Part shown: in pieces, positions 1-7,846 of the stretch
Layout: each line of letters starts with the position of its first letter
Position numbering within the stretch: the stretch's first letter is position 1
Assembly (NCBI RefSeq): GCF_012932215.1
Contig: NZ_CP048788.1
Coordinates: 3,658,001 to 3,722,000 of the forward strand
DNA: 64,000 nt
Reading direction: 5' to 3'
From: Roseobacter ponti
GTDB taxonomy: Bacteria; Pseudomonadota; Alphaproteobacteria; Rhodobacterales; Rhodobacteraceae
Program-made: the position numbers and the translations under genes
Notes under the pieces: generated by a model
Database searches by the model: none
What the model saw: only the letters and a program-made list of their open reading frames with translations
Told to the model about the DNA's origin: nothing

Positions 1-255
1 CCCGTCGCCCTGCCGAAAGAGCAGGTGGATGTGCTTATGAAAGACGCCGAAAAGGGCGCCAACGCCCGGATGAGCATCGATCTTGAGGCACAGACGATCA
101 CCACCTCGGATGGTGAGGTTTTCAGCTTTGAAGTGGACAGTTTCAAAAAGCACTGCCTGATGAACGGCCTTGACGACATCGGCCTGACCATGGAAAAAGC
201 CGCCGCAATCGACACCTTTGAAGGATCAGCATCCCAGGCGCGCCCCTGGGTCTGA
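1..255 (+). CDS. leuD: 3-isopropylmalate dehydratase small subunit, C-terminal part
   Basis: This is the last 84 codons of LeuD, the small (swivel-domain) subunit of the cytoplasmic isopropylmalate isomerase that converts 2- to 3-isopropylmalate in leucine synthesis. The reading frame is open from base 1, so the gene begins outside the window. The visible tail has the family's ending: a conserved [10 protein letters not shown]-like stretch, then NGLDDIGLT and a final short tail ending in PWV before TGA. leuB follows 3 kb downstream on the same strand with three unrelated genes between. The identification is from the C-terminal signature only. Confidence 0.9.
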   Translation, partial: PVALPKEQVDVLMKDAEKGANARMSIDLEAQTITTSDGEVFSFEVDSFKKHCLMNGLDDIGLTMEKAAAIDTFEGSASQARPWV

Positions 256-579
256 ACCGGTCCGGGCCCCTCTGCCCGCTGTGCGCCTCTTTTCTTTTGG
301 CAGCATGCGTTAACCTTTCATTGTGGGCGTCCTCGCGCCGCCCACAATATCTTGCGATGTGCCTGTTTTTCGTCACATATTTGATGCAAGAACGCACCAG
401 TCCTTCCCTCAAAACGCCCAACGTATTGCGTCTTGTTAACCGTAACACTTGCGGAACTAAGACGAATGATGGCACAAATGGGGCATAAATGAGGCAGAGC
501 CCACCGCCCCGGTGGCATCAAGTTGGAACAAGATTGCGGCACTGAATCGCATCTGGCCGGTTTGAAGGGAAAGAAACGT
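256..579. other. Intergenic stretch after leuD
   Basis: No convincing gene is present in these 324 bases. The few short frames here have no ribosome-binding site and no recognisable product. The second half (about 300-480) is richer in A and T than its surroundings and probably holds the promoter for the membrane protein that follows, but I cannot point to a clear -35/-10 pair or a terminator. Confidence 0.4.
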
Positions 580-1422
580 ATGTTTGTTCGTATTTCAGGC
601 GCAGTAATGCGTGGCCTGTTGGTGGCACTTCTTATTGCCACGCCAGCGCTTCTGCTGCCTGACGTGGCAACGGACCAGTCCCAGATCATCGTTCTGGTGG
701 CGCTTCTCGCCGCGTTTCTGACCTTTATCGAATATAATTCCGCAGCACCCAGCATTGTCGAATTCCGCGATGCGGCCCCCTTTAACCGCCTGCGGTTTGT
801 CACGCTTTTTCTGACGGTTTTCATGCTGACGGCGATCGCCAAGGGCAAGGTCGAACCAACCTCCCTGACCCAGGCTGTGACCGCCCTGGGCACGATCATC
901 GGCAATGCCATTGATTTCCCCTTCTCTCCGGTGCGGCTGATTGTGCTGATGCTGCCTGCGGATGTGAGCCAGTGGCTGATCCAGGATGTGCGCACAGCCG
1001 CCGGTATTGCCTATCTGATCTCACTGGTTGCGATGGTGTGGTTTTACTTCATCGTGCGCTATGGTCGCTGGCCGGTGCGCTATGGCCCGTTCAATGTCTG
1101 GGTCAATCTGCCGCTTTTCGACCCCACCGCAGGCGGCGATGTGCTCTACCGGCTGCAGCGCGATGCGCGGGTCAATATCGCGCTTGGTTTCCTGCTGCCG
1201 TTTCTCATCCCGGCAGTGGTCAAGGCCACCTCTGATCTGATAGACCCGATCACATTGGCGAACCCGCATACTCTGATCTGGACGATATCTGCATGGGCCT
1301 TTCTTCCTGCCAGCATGATCATGCGCGGATTTGCGATGATGCGCATCGCCAGCATGATCGATCAGAAGCGCCGCCGCGCCTATGCAAGCCAGGCCGAGGA
1401 ACGCGAGCTTCAGCCCGCCTGA
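580..1422 (+). CDS. Uncharacterised polytopic membrane protein
   Basis: A 280-residue integral membrane protein that I cannot assign to a named family. The ATG at 580 is preferred over an upstream GTG-type start at 523 because it has a purine-rich site (GAAGGGA) in front and places a hydrophobic segment right at the N-terminus. Hydrophobic segments lie near residues 10-30, 40-55, 80-95, 150-175, 215-235 and 245-265, and the tail is basic then acidic. The downstream hydrolase gene begins at or before the stop codon, so the two are probably co-transcribed. The leucine-pathway neighbours say nothing about its role. Confidence 0.6.
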   Translation: MFVRISGAVMRGLLVALLIATPALLLPDVATDQSQIIVLVALLAAFLTFIEYNSAAPSIVEFRDAAPFNRLRFVTLFLTVFMLTAIAKGKVEPTSLTQAVTALGTIIGNAIDFPFSPVRLIVLMLPADVSQWLIQDVRTAAGIAYLISLVAMVWFYFIVRYGRWPVRYGPFNVWVNLPLFDPTAGGDVLYRLQRDARVNIALGFLLPFLIPAVVKATSDLIDPITLANPHTLIWTISAWAFLPASMIMRGFAMMRIASMIDQKRRRAYASQAEERELQPA

Positions 1423-2477
1423 TCACAGCAGCTGCGGCGCTTTGCCTGAGTGCTGCCGGTCTTTATGCCGATACCCTGCGTATTGCTACCTACAACACCG
1501 AACTTCAGCGCGACGGGCCGGGCCTGCTGCTGCGTGATATCCTGAGAGGCGAAGACCCTGACATCGTCGCCGTCATGTCGGTTCTGGCGGAGACAGCACC
1601 TGACATCGTTGTGTTGCAGGGGTTCGACTATGATCTCACGGGGGCCGCGCTCAATGCCTTTGCGGACCGTCTTGCCGGAACCGGACCCTCCTACCCCTGG
1701 CGCTTTGCCGCACGGCCCAATACCGGCTACCAGAGCGGCATTGATCTGGACGGGGACGGGCGTGCCGGTGATCCGCGCGATGCACAGGGATACGGGCGTT
1801 TCAGCGGCCAGGGCGGTATGGCCGTGCTCTCGCGTTTTGAGATCATCGCATCGGACGTGCAAACCTTCACCGACCTGCTCTGGCGCGATTTTCCCGGGGC
1901 ACTGCTCCCGGAAACCGATGCCAGGCCTTTCCCGTCACCCGAGGCTCAGGCCATTCAGCGTCTGTCCACCACCGCCCATTGGGTGGTGCCGGTGCAGGTC
2001 CCGGGCCTGGGGCGGCTGTCCCTTCTGACCTTTCACGCCAGTCCGCCGGTCTTTGACGGCCCCGAAGACCGCAACGGGCGGCGCAACCATGATGAAATTC
2101 TTTTCTGGCAGTACTACCTCGACGGCACCTTCGGGCCTGCACCTGCGGAGAAGCTTGTCCTGCTGGGCGACACCAATCAGGACCCGCAGGACGGCGAAGG
2201 ACGCAAGGCAGCCATTCGCGGACTTCTGAATAACCCGCTGTTGCAGGACCCTGCTCCGCGCAGCACCGGCAGCGTCATCATCAGCGACGATCCTTTTGAC
2301 ACCGCTGACTGGGACGATCCCGTGCCCGGAAATCTGCGGGTGGATTATGTGCTGCCCTCACGCGATCTCACGGTGACCGGCAGTGGTGTCTGGTGGCCTG
2401 ACCCGGCGAGTGAGGCCGGTGAAACCGCAGCCACAGCCAGCCGTCACCGCCTCGTCTGGGTCGATATCGCGCGCTGA
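1293..2477 (+). CDS. Endonuclease/exonuclease/phosphatase-fold hydrolase, probably exported
   Basis: The protein has the EEP fold: IATYNTE near the mature N-terminus, a metal-binding acidic residue in the DIVVLQG strand, LLGDTNQDP, the RVDYVLP strand, and a terminal SRHRLVW that supplies the catalytic His. These metal-dependent hydrolases cut phosphodiesters; the substrate here is unknown. A hydrophobic, alanine-rich segment just before IATYN looks like a signal peptide, so it probably acts in the periplasm. The start is doubtful. The only ATG in frame (1293) would overlap the previous gene by 130 bases and add about 40 unlikely residues. A CTG at 1419 overlaps the previous stop as CTGA and would start the protein at the signal peptide. 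Confidence 0.75.
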   Translation: MGLSSCQHDHARICDDAHRQHDRSEAPPRLCKPGRGTRASARLITAAAALCLSAAGLYADTLRIATYNTELQRDGPGLLLRDILRGEDPDIVAVMSVLAETAPDIVVLQGFDYDLTGAALNAFADRLAGTGPSYPWRFAARPNTGYQSGIDLDGDGRAGDPRDAQGYGRFSGQGGMAVLSRFEIIASDVQTFTDLLWRDFPGALLPETDARPFPSPEAQAIQRLSTTAHWVVPVQVPGLGRLSLLTFHASPPVFDGPEDRNGRRNHDEILFWQYYLDGTFGPAPAEKLVLLGDTNQDPQDGEGRKAAIRGLLNNPLLQDPAPRSTGSVIISDDPFDTADWDDPVPGNLRVDYVLPSRDLTVTGSGVWWPDPASEAGETAATASRHRLVWVDIAR

Positions 2478-3133
2478 ACCGTCACCGGTCTGCGACGCAT
2501 CCAGAGTTCCAGCACAATGAGATAGGGCAGGTAAAACGCCACGTTCTGCACCAGATCGAAGGAGCTGCGAAAATCCGTGGCCATGCCGGCCTCGTACCCC
2601 AGCATGTCCCAGATGCCGTAATGCACCCGGTAGAGCCACGAGCCGATCGCCAGCACAAAAAGGCGCAGCGCCCAGCGGCGGTGCCGGTCATAGCGCCCCG
2701 CATGCGCGTGACGCAGAACCTCACAGGCTGCGAGGATCATCAGCGCGCCGTAAAGCGCAAACCCGGCATTCATCGGAGGCCCGCCGATCGTGCCGCGCCC
2801 GGCGATAAAGATCAGCCCGCCCGCCCCGGTGATCAGCGCCGCCGCAATGAGCAGACGACCCGTAAGCCGGTGCACCAGTGGCCAGCGCAGTCTGATCCCG
2901 GGCACCAGTTGCAAAAACACCAGCAATGACAGCAACCCGCCGGCCATCATATGCACGAATACCGCCCCGTTCAGCAGCGGTGCGCCCGGTGTGAAGAAAC
3001 GCCCGCGCGGCGCGTCATCCGGCACGAGCCCGGACAGACCGGTCACCAGCGCATAGAGCGCAAAAGGCAGGATCATCAGCGCCAGCAGGAAGAGAGCGGC
3101 AAGACGCAGCAGTTGCGGCGCGGTTCGGGTCAT
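2444..3133 (-). CDS. DUF2306-like membrane protein
   Basis: A 229-residue membrane protein with about seven hydrophobic segments. It has conserved histidines in HMMAGGLLSLLVFLQL and HRLTGR and an arginine-rich loop before the sixth segment, a pattern I associate with the DUF2306 family of predicted membrane proteins with unknown function. The ATG at 3133 is chosen over 3202 because GGGAGG stands five bases upstream of it and the extra residues look non-coding. The gene converges on the EEP hydrolase and their 3' ends overlap by 34 bases. Biochemical role unknown. Confidence 0.65.
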   Translation of the reverse strand: MTRTAPQLLRLAALFLLALMILPFALYALVTGLSGLVPDDAPRGRFFTPGAPLLNGAVFVHMMAGGLLSLLVFLQLVPGIRLRWPLVHRLTGRLLIAAALITGAGGLIFIAGRGTIGGPPMNAGFALYGALMILAACEVLRHAHAGRYDRHRRWALRLFVLAIGSWLYRVHYGIWDMLGYEAGMATDFRSSFDLVQNVAFYLPYLIVLELWMRRRPVTVQRAISTQTRR

Positions 3134-3309
3134 CCGGGCCTCCCTTGTGAACATTCCGACAGCGTTGCAGCCAAGTATAACGCGCCGGCAGCGGCCTTTC
3201 ACGTGGCATCACAGCGCGCCCCGGCAAACGCGACCCTGTGCGCCGCTTCTTGACCCTTGCCGCGCGCCGATATACGCCGCTGGCAGCTTAAATTCGCAGG
3301 AGATGACGC

Positions 3310-4416
3310 ATGGCCAACCCTTCCCTTCTTATCCTTCCCGGCGACGGGATCGGCCCGGAAGTCATGCAGGAGGTCAGACGCGTGATCACGTGGTTCAGCG
3401 AAAAGCGCGGACTTGCCTTCGACATCACCGAAGATCTGGTTGGTGGCGCTGCTTATGACGCGCATGGTACGCCGCTGCATGACGACACGATGGCCAAAGC
3501 ACTTGATGTCGATGCGGTGCTGCTGGGCGCTGTGGGCGGACCGAAATACGATAATCTCGATTTCAGCGTAAAGCCTGAGCGCGGCCTGTTGCGGCTGCGC
3601 AAAGAGATGGATCTGTTCTCTAACCTGCGCCCGGCCCAGTGTTTCGACGCGCTGGCCGATTTTTCGTCACTGAAAACAGAACTGGTCTCCGGGCTCGACA
3701 TTATGATCGTGCGCGAGCTGACCTCGGGTGTCTATTTCGGAGAACCGCGCGGCATCTTTGAGGAAGGTAACGAACGCGTGGGCATCAACACCCAGCGGTA
3801 CACCGAAAGCGAGATTGACCGCGTGGCACGATCCGCCTTTGAGCTGGCGCGCCGGCGCTCGGGCAAGGTATGCTCCATGGAGAAGGCCAATGTGATGGAG
3901 AGCGGCATTCTGTGGCGCGAGGTCGTGCAGAAAGTGCACGACGAGGATTATCCGGACGTCGAGCTCAGCCACATGTATGCAGATAACGGCGCGATGCAGC
4001 TGGTGCGCGCGCCCAAGCAGTTCGACGTCATCCTGACCGACAACCTCTTCGGCGATATCCTGTCGGATTGTGCCGCGATGCTCACCGGTAGTCTCGGGAT
4101 GCTGCCTTCCGCAAGCCTCGGCGCGCCGAATGCGGACGGCCGGCCCAAAGCGCTTTACGAGCCGGTCCACGGGTCAGCCCCCGACATCACCGGTCAGGGC
4201 AAAGCCAACCCGATTGCCTGTATCCTCAGCTTTGCCATGGCTCTGCGCTATTCCTTTGACCAGGGCGATGAAGCCACGCGCCTTGAGACTGCGATCGAAA
4301 AGGTTCTGGCCGACGGCGCTCGCACGGCTGACCTGATGGGTGAGGCCGGCGGGACGCCGATCAGCACGACGCAGATGAGCGACGCCATCCTGAGCGCACT
4401 CGACGCGAGCCTCTGA
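3310..4416 (+). CDS. leuB: 3-isopropylmalate dehydrogenase
   Basis: LeuB oxidises and decarboxylates 3-isopropylmalate to 2-oxoisocaproate with NAD+, the third step of leucine synthesis. At 368 residues it has the normal family length. Visible signatures are the N-terminal [10 protein letters not shown], the substrate-binding [15 protein letters not shown] stretch, the Mg-binding region [10 protein letters not shown], and the NAD-binding [14 protein letters not shown] near the C-terminus. A purine-rich site (GCAGGAGAT) precedes the ATG. It sits alone on its strand, with a divergent membrane-protein gene upstream and tRNA-Pro 114 bases downstream. Confidence 0.97.
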   Translation: MANPSLLILPGDGIGPEVMQEVRRVITWFSEKRGLAFDITEDLVGGAAYDAHGTPLHDDTMAKALDVDAVLLGAVGGPKYDNLDFSVKPERGLLRLRKEMDLFSNLRPAQCFDALADFSSLKTELVSGLDIMIVRELTSGVYFGEPRGIFEEGNERVGINTQRYTESEIDRVARSAFELARRRSGKVCSMEKANVMESGILWREVVQKVHDEDYPDVELSHMYADNGAMQLVRAPKQFDVILTDNLFGDILSDCAAMLTGSLGMLPSASLGAPNADGRPKALYEPVHGSAPDITGQGKANPIACILSFAMALRYSFDQGDEATRLETAIEKVLADGARTADLMGEAGGTPISTTQMSDAILSALDASL

Positions 4417-4529
4417 AGGCGCTGTGTCATCCAACCCGGCGTGCTCCGGTGAGGGCGGCAGAACGAAGGCTCGCGTGATGCGGGGGCCTTGCCAAGCGTC
4501 TGTGTTAAGAGTATCCGGGCGCACACGGT

Positions 4530-4606
4530 CGGGCTGTAGCGCAGCCTGGTAGCGCACCTGCTTCGGGAGCAGGGGGTCGGAGGTTCGAATCCTCTCAGCC
4601 CGACCA
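4530..4606 (+). tRNA. tRNA-Pro(CGG)
   Basis: A complete 77-nt cloverleaf. The acceptor stem CGGGCTG pairs with CAGCCCG, the anticodon stem CCTGC/GCAGG encloses TTCGGGA (anticodon CGG), the T arm contains GGTTCGAATCC, and CCA is encoded at 4604-4606. It reads codon CCG. No duplicated 3' end lies nearby, so it does not appear to be an integration site. Confidence 0.97.
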
Positions 4607-4634
4607 GTTTTCCATCAGTTAAGATTATGAGCGT

Positions 4635-5084
4635 TCAGCGCAGTTTCAGCCCGAACTTTCGTTTGCGGTGCATCAGCGGCGCGCCGTATTCGGTGGACTT
4701 TGCGCTGCTCCCTGAGGCAAAGCCGCTGTGGAACGGTCCACCGTATGCTTTTCCGTGTCCGGAAATCTGCGGCAGCGTCGAGGCCTTATGCGGATGTGTT
4801 TTATCCTCGTGAATGATGTCCCGGGCGATGCGGCCAAAGTGCGAGTTACGCCTGAACTTGCGATACGCGCGGTTCTTGTACCCTTCCTGCCGGTATCCGT
4901 GGTGGCGATATCCCGGGTGGCGTCCATAACCGTGCCCGTATCCTCTTGAGGGGTTCACCGAAATCACAACGCTGCCCCCGCCAAGCACGACTTTGCCGCT
5001 GACATAGATATCTGATGCCGCAGCAAACCCCGGCGCGAGACATCCCACGATCACCAGCAGGCATATTCTGACAGTTACCCGCAT
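4635..5084 (-). CDS. Small exported glycine/histidine/tyrosine-rich protein
   Basis: A 149-residue protein with a clear Sec signal peptide: a short basic start, a hydrophobic core around residues 6-20, and an AAA-type cleavage region before SDIYVSG. The mature part has a short hydrophobic strand (VVISVN), then a low-complexity block rich in Gly, Tyr, His and Arg, and a basic C-terminus. I recognise no family; the composition suggests a small periplasmic or outer-surface protein. The ATG at 5084 is preferred because GAAGAGGAG precedes it and it starts the signal peptide directly. It converges on tRNA-Pro. Confidence 0.6.
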   Translation of the reverse strand: MRVTVRICLLVIVGCLAPGFAAASDIYVSGKVVLGGGSVVISVNPSRGYGHGYGRHPGYRHHGYRQEGYKNRAYRKFRRNSHFGRIARDIIHEDKTHPHKASTLPQISGHGKAYGGPFHSGFASGSSAKSTEYGAPLMHRKRKFGLKLR

Positions 5085-5214
5085 TTCACACTCCTCTTCA
5101 CCGGTACCTTCACAGTCTGTCACGATAACAGAATTGCCGGGTAAGGCAAAATGTCCGCCTTCACGACCGCGCGATGGCGCGTGTTCACGGCAGAATGGCA
5201 TGGTGCAGCAGAAG

Positions 5215-5260
5215 TGGTGATCCCGATTGGATTCGAACCAATAACCTGCCCCTTAGGAGG
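5215..5260 (-). repeat. Displaced 3' end of tRNA-Arg (outer island junction)
   Basis: On the minus strand this reads as the anticodon loop, T arm, acceptor 3' strand and CCA of a tRNA-Arg(CCT), with no 5' half. An 18-base block (5243-5260) is identical to 10472-10489 inside the intact tRNA-Arg, and GGATTCGAACC (5229-5239) matches 10458-10468. The T stem and acceptor strand differ between the copies. It marks the far end of an element integrated in tRNA-Arg. It cannot fold as a whole tRNA. Confidence 0.88.
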
Positions 5261-5275
5261 TAACCGTTCATAGCG

Positions 5276-6355
5276 CTATTCCTTCTGTGATTTCTGTTGT
5301 TTGGGTGTTTGTACGGGGTCCTCCTGTACATGGTTTGTACGAAAGCGTGCCCTAATATCGGCCTCATCCGTTTCAGCATGGGCATAAATGCGCATGGGTA
5401 AATTGGGGTCTGACCAGCGTCCGGCTTCAGCGGCGGTGACTGGATCAACACCTTGGCGAACGACCAATTCAGTGAAGTAGCCATGTCGCCCTGCCGGATG
5501 GGCCGACAGGTACGGGATGCCGGCCCGCTTGCAGATCGTCTGCCATCGGGTGTTGTAACCGGTCGAACTACCATAGCCAAACACGCGGGGGCTCATGAAC
5601 CTACCAGTCTTGCGGTTTTTCGGCCTTTTCGGCGGAAGAGCTAACATCTCACCCATGGTTTCTGGTGAAACTGTAACCCAGTCTTCGGGATGGCCCTTTT
5701 TTGCCTTTAGCCGCACCTTGTTCTCAGCGGGTTTCAAGTCTTCAGCTGTTAGCGAAACCGCTTGATCTATCCGCGCTGCAGTTTCGAACATAAACCGCAC
5801 CAAGGCGGCGTTATATGGATCAGCAGCCATACAGAACGCCTCAATCCAATCCTTCTCTGCTGGTACTCGTTCGACGCGACTTATCTTACCACGCAACTTG
5901 TCCTGAGCGATCCGTTCCATTTTGCTATATGGCTTCACTCGGATCAAAGGTGTGCCGATCAACTCGTGCGCATTGTTGATTACTGATCTGGCGGGCGTCA
6001 CTATTTCGCGCCACCAGGTATCGGTAGACGCCATCGGCTTCCATTGTGCTCCAAACGACTTCAGCAGCGCGCCTGAGATAGCCTGCAACGGCATGTCGCC
6101 AATCTCTTCGACAATTGGGATCAGCTGTTTCGCGGTCTTTGGGGAGGCGTTGTACAGCATGATCGCATCTGAGAAGGTTTTGCTCGGCTCTCCAATGCTA
6201 TCACGGTAATAGCTTAGCCATCTCTTAAAGCGGAAGACGGCAAGGACAGCATTTAAGGAGTTCAAATCTCCAGCTTGGATGGCTGCTCCATACACTTCAT
6301 CAAGGTCATCGTCGTCACCAAAAGGTAGCAGACGCTCTATCTCTTCCCATGACAT
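5276..6355 (-). CDS. Tyrosine recombinase / integrase
   Basis: A 359-residue site-specific recombinase that probably inserts and excises this island at tRNA-Arg. The C-terminal catalytic domain shows the first Arg in ETAARIDQA, a Lys in KAKKGHPEDW, the HxxRH-type box as HPAGRHGY, a Trp in place of the second His (GRWSD), and the nucleophilic Tyr in MRIYAHAE. The N-terminal 170 residues would be the arm/core-binding part. The stop codon lies only 15 bases from the left tRNA fragment. The start codon overlaps the start of the divergent peptidase gene by 7 bases, so both promoters must lie inside the neighbouring coding sequence. Confidence 0.93.
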   Translation of the reverse strand: MSWEEIERLLPFGDDDDLDEVYGAAIQAGDLNSLNAVLAVFRFKRWLSYYRDSIGEPSKTFSDAIMLYNASPKTAKQLIPIVEEIGDMPLQAISGALLKSFGAQWKPMASTDTWWREIVTPARSVINNAHELIGTPLIRVKPYSKMERIAQDKLRGKISRVERVPAEKDWIEAFCMAADPYNAALVRFMFETAARIDQAVSLTAEDLKPAENKVRLKAKKGHPEDWVTVSPETMGEMLALPPKRPKNRKTGRFMSPRVFGYGSSTGYNTRWQTICKRAGIPYLSAHPAGRHGYFTELVVRQGVDPVTAAEAGRWSDPNLPMRIYAHAETDEADIRARFRTNHVQEDPVQTPKQQKSQKE

Positions 6356-7029
6356 TTCGGGTTCAACAAAAGTTACGTAAAACTAGAACTGAGAGAACCA
6401 ATGCAAAGACGGACTTTTCGGCACTCGAAGCGTGGTGTGCCGCCGTTCTTGCAAAGGCGGACAAAGTAAAAATTGAACCTTGCAAGGGCTTTGATCCAGA
6501 AGCGACGGCAAGGCGAATTGCCAAAGTTAGCGCTAGAGCCAATTGGGCTAGAGAGATCGCAGATGAGCTCAACAAGATCGGTATTGTCCTAATAGTCCTC
6601 GAACACTTGCCAGGCACTTACCTCGACGGTGCTGCAATGCTCCGCAGTGATGGCGTACCCGTGATCGCACTAACCATAAGACACAATCGGATAGATAATT
6701 TCTGGTTTACGTTAATGCACGAATTTGCACATGTTTGCCTACACTTGAATAGCGGCCGTGACATCATCCTAGACGATCTAGACGTCAGCTCAGCCGACGA
6801 GATTGAGGCAGAGGCAGACGCTTTTGCAAGCGAAGCATTGATTCCTGGGAAACTTTGGTTGGAGAATATCGATGGTCGAAGTCGAACTGACGACATCAAG
6901 AGGGTAGCAACTAGGGCGGGTGTGCATCGCGCGATTGCCGCTGGCCGATGGCAACACACTTTCGGAGACTATCGCCGATTCAGCAAACTGTTGGGTAGGG
7001 GTGAAGTCAGAGAATTGTTCTTTGGGTGA
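6349..7029 (+). CDS. ImmA/IrrE-family metallopeptidase lacking its HTH domain
   Basis: A 226-residue protein with the zinc-peptidase motif HEFAH, a downstream acidic residue block (IEAEADAFASEALIP) that supplies the third ligand, and the LPGTYLDGAA region typical of the C-terminal half of XRE-ImmA fusion regulators. ImmA-type proteases cleave repressors or antitoxins. Relatives as I know them carry an N-terminal helix-turn-helix of about 100 residues; here the frame begins in the linker (residues 1-25 are basic and low-complexity) and no HTH is encoded. Its ATG overlaps the integrase start. It may be a 5'-truncated remnant or a stand-alone protease acting with the higBA genes downstream. Confidence 0.8.
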   Translation: MTFRVQQKLRKTRTERTNAKTDFSALEAWCAAVLAKADKVKIEPCKGFDPEATARRIAKVSARANWAREIADELNKIGIVLIVLEHLPGTYLDGAAMLRSDGVPVIALTIRHNRIDNFWFTLMHEFAHVCLHLNSGRDIILDDLDVSSADEIEAEADAFASEALIPGKLWLENIDGRSRTDDIKRVATRAGVHRAIAAGRWQHTFGDYRRFSKLLGRGEVRELFFG

Positions 7030-7184
7030 AACGACTTAGAAAATATGACCAAGCAGCTAACAGATAATCACCTACTGTTTTTTTTAGCATCCGGAAAGTA
7101 AAGCCGCGACATCAAAATCTCATTTCCATGCAAAACATGGCCGCTAACAGATCCAGGGACGTGATCGATGAGCCTGTTCAATAT

Positions 7185-7223
7185 GTATCATGAATTGACA
7201 CACGTATCTTTCCGTGATACACG
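7185..7223 (+). promoter_or_regulatory. Probable higBA promoter with autoregulatory inverted repeat
   Basis: A consensus -35 box TTGACA (7195-7200) is followed after 17 bases by a weaker -10 (7218-7223), ending seven bases before the higB start. The half-sites GTATCATG (7185-7192) and CGTGATAC (7213-7220) form an imperfect inverted repeat that brackets the -35 box and reaches the -10 box. This is the arrangement expected for repression by HigA or the HigBA complex. Inferred from sequence only. Confidence 0.55.
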
Positions 7224-7229
7224 GCTAGC

Positions 7230-7511
7230 ATGATCCAAAGCACTAAGGGCAAACTCGCTGCCAATGCTGTGAAAGGCAAGTACGGCAAAGGCTTCCCCGG
7301 TGACTTGGTGAAGCGCACTCGGGCGATGCTTTCGGCGCTGGATGCTGCGGTTGTTGTCGAGGATTTGCGGTTCCCACCCGGCAACCACCTGGAAGAACTG
7401 AAAGGGGATCGTGCCGGGCAACACTCCGTCCGTATCAACGGGCAATGGCGCATCTGCTTTGTCTGGACGCCGAACGGCCCCACCGAGGTCGAGATTGTGG
7501 ACTACCATTGA
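7230..7511 (+). CDS. higB: HigB-family toxin (RelE/ParE fold)
   Basis: A 93-residue toxin of the HigB type, a ribosome-dependent mRNA interferase in characterised members. It starts with the short MIQS helix region and has VEDLRFPPGNHLEELKGDR followed by QHSVRINGQWRICFVW and a terminal VEIVDYH, the familiar HigB endings with the basic residues on the active-site face. Toxin-before-antitoxin order and a 12-base gap to higA are characteristic. The pair would stabilise the island. Confidence 0.92.
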   Translation: MIQSTKGKLAANAVKGKYGKGFPGDLVKRTRAMLSALDAAVVVEDLRFPPGNHLEELKGDRAGQHSVRINGQWRICFVWTPNGPTEVEIVDYH

Positions 7512-7523
7512 GAGGATACGCTG

Positions 7524-7814
7524 ATGAGCTTGCTTGAAAACCCGATGCACCCCGGTGAAGTCCTGAAAGAGCTTTACCTCGATCCCCTAGATATGGGGGC
7601 CATCGCGTTTGCCAGGCGTCTGGGTGTGCCTCGTACGCGGATCGAGCGGTTGATCAAAGGCACGACCGGGATCACGCCTGACACGGCGCTGCGCTTTGCC
7701 CGTGTGTTCAACACGACCCCGGCTTACTGGGTGAACTTGCAGACGAACTACGACATGGCGTTGGCGGCTAAAGAGATCGACGTATCTGATATTGAACCCT
7801 TGATTGCTGCTTAA
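7524..7814 (+). CDS. higA: HigA-family antitoxin
   Basis: A 96-residue XRE-type DNA-binding antitoxin. It opens with the HigA signature NPMHPGEVLKEL, followed by a helix-turn-helix (FARRLGVPRTRIERLIKGTTGIT) and the conserved TTPAYWVNLQTNYD. It neutralises HigB and, as in other HigA proteins, should repress its own promoter; an inverted repeat at 7185-7220 is the likely operator. It is translated just after higB from its own GAGAGGA-like site. Confidence 0.94.
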   Translation: MSLLENPMHPGEVLKELYLDPLDMGAIAFARRLGVPRTRIERLIKGTTGITPDTALRFARVFNTTPAYWVNLQTNYDMALAAKEIDVSDIEPLIAA

Positions 7815-7846
7815 TTCACGATTCTGCGCTAAGTGGTGAGTAGCAC

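Noticed and set aside
4530-4606. tRNA-Pro as the insertion site of the island
   Set aside because: The duplicated segment at 5215-5260 matches tRNA-Arg(CCT) and not tRNA-Pro; between 4606 and 5215 there is a normal small gene.
5215-5275. Second functional tRNA-Arg
   Set aside because: Only the 3' part of a tRNA is present; no D arm or 5' acceptor strand precedes it.
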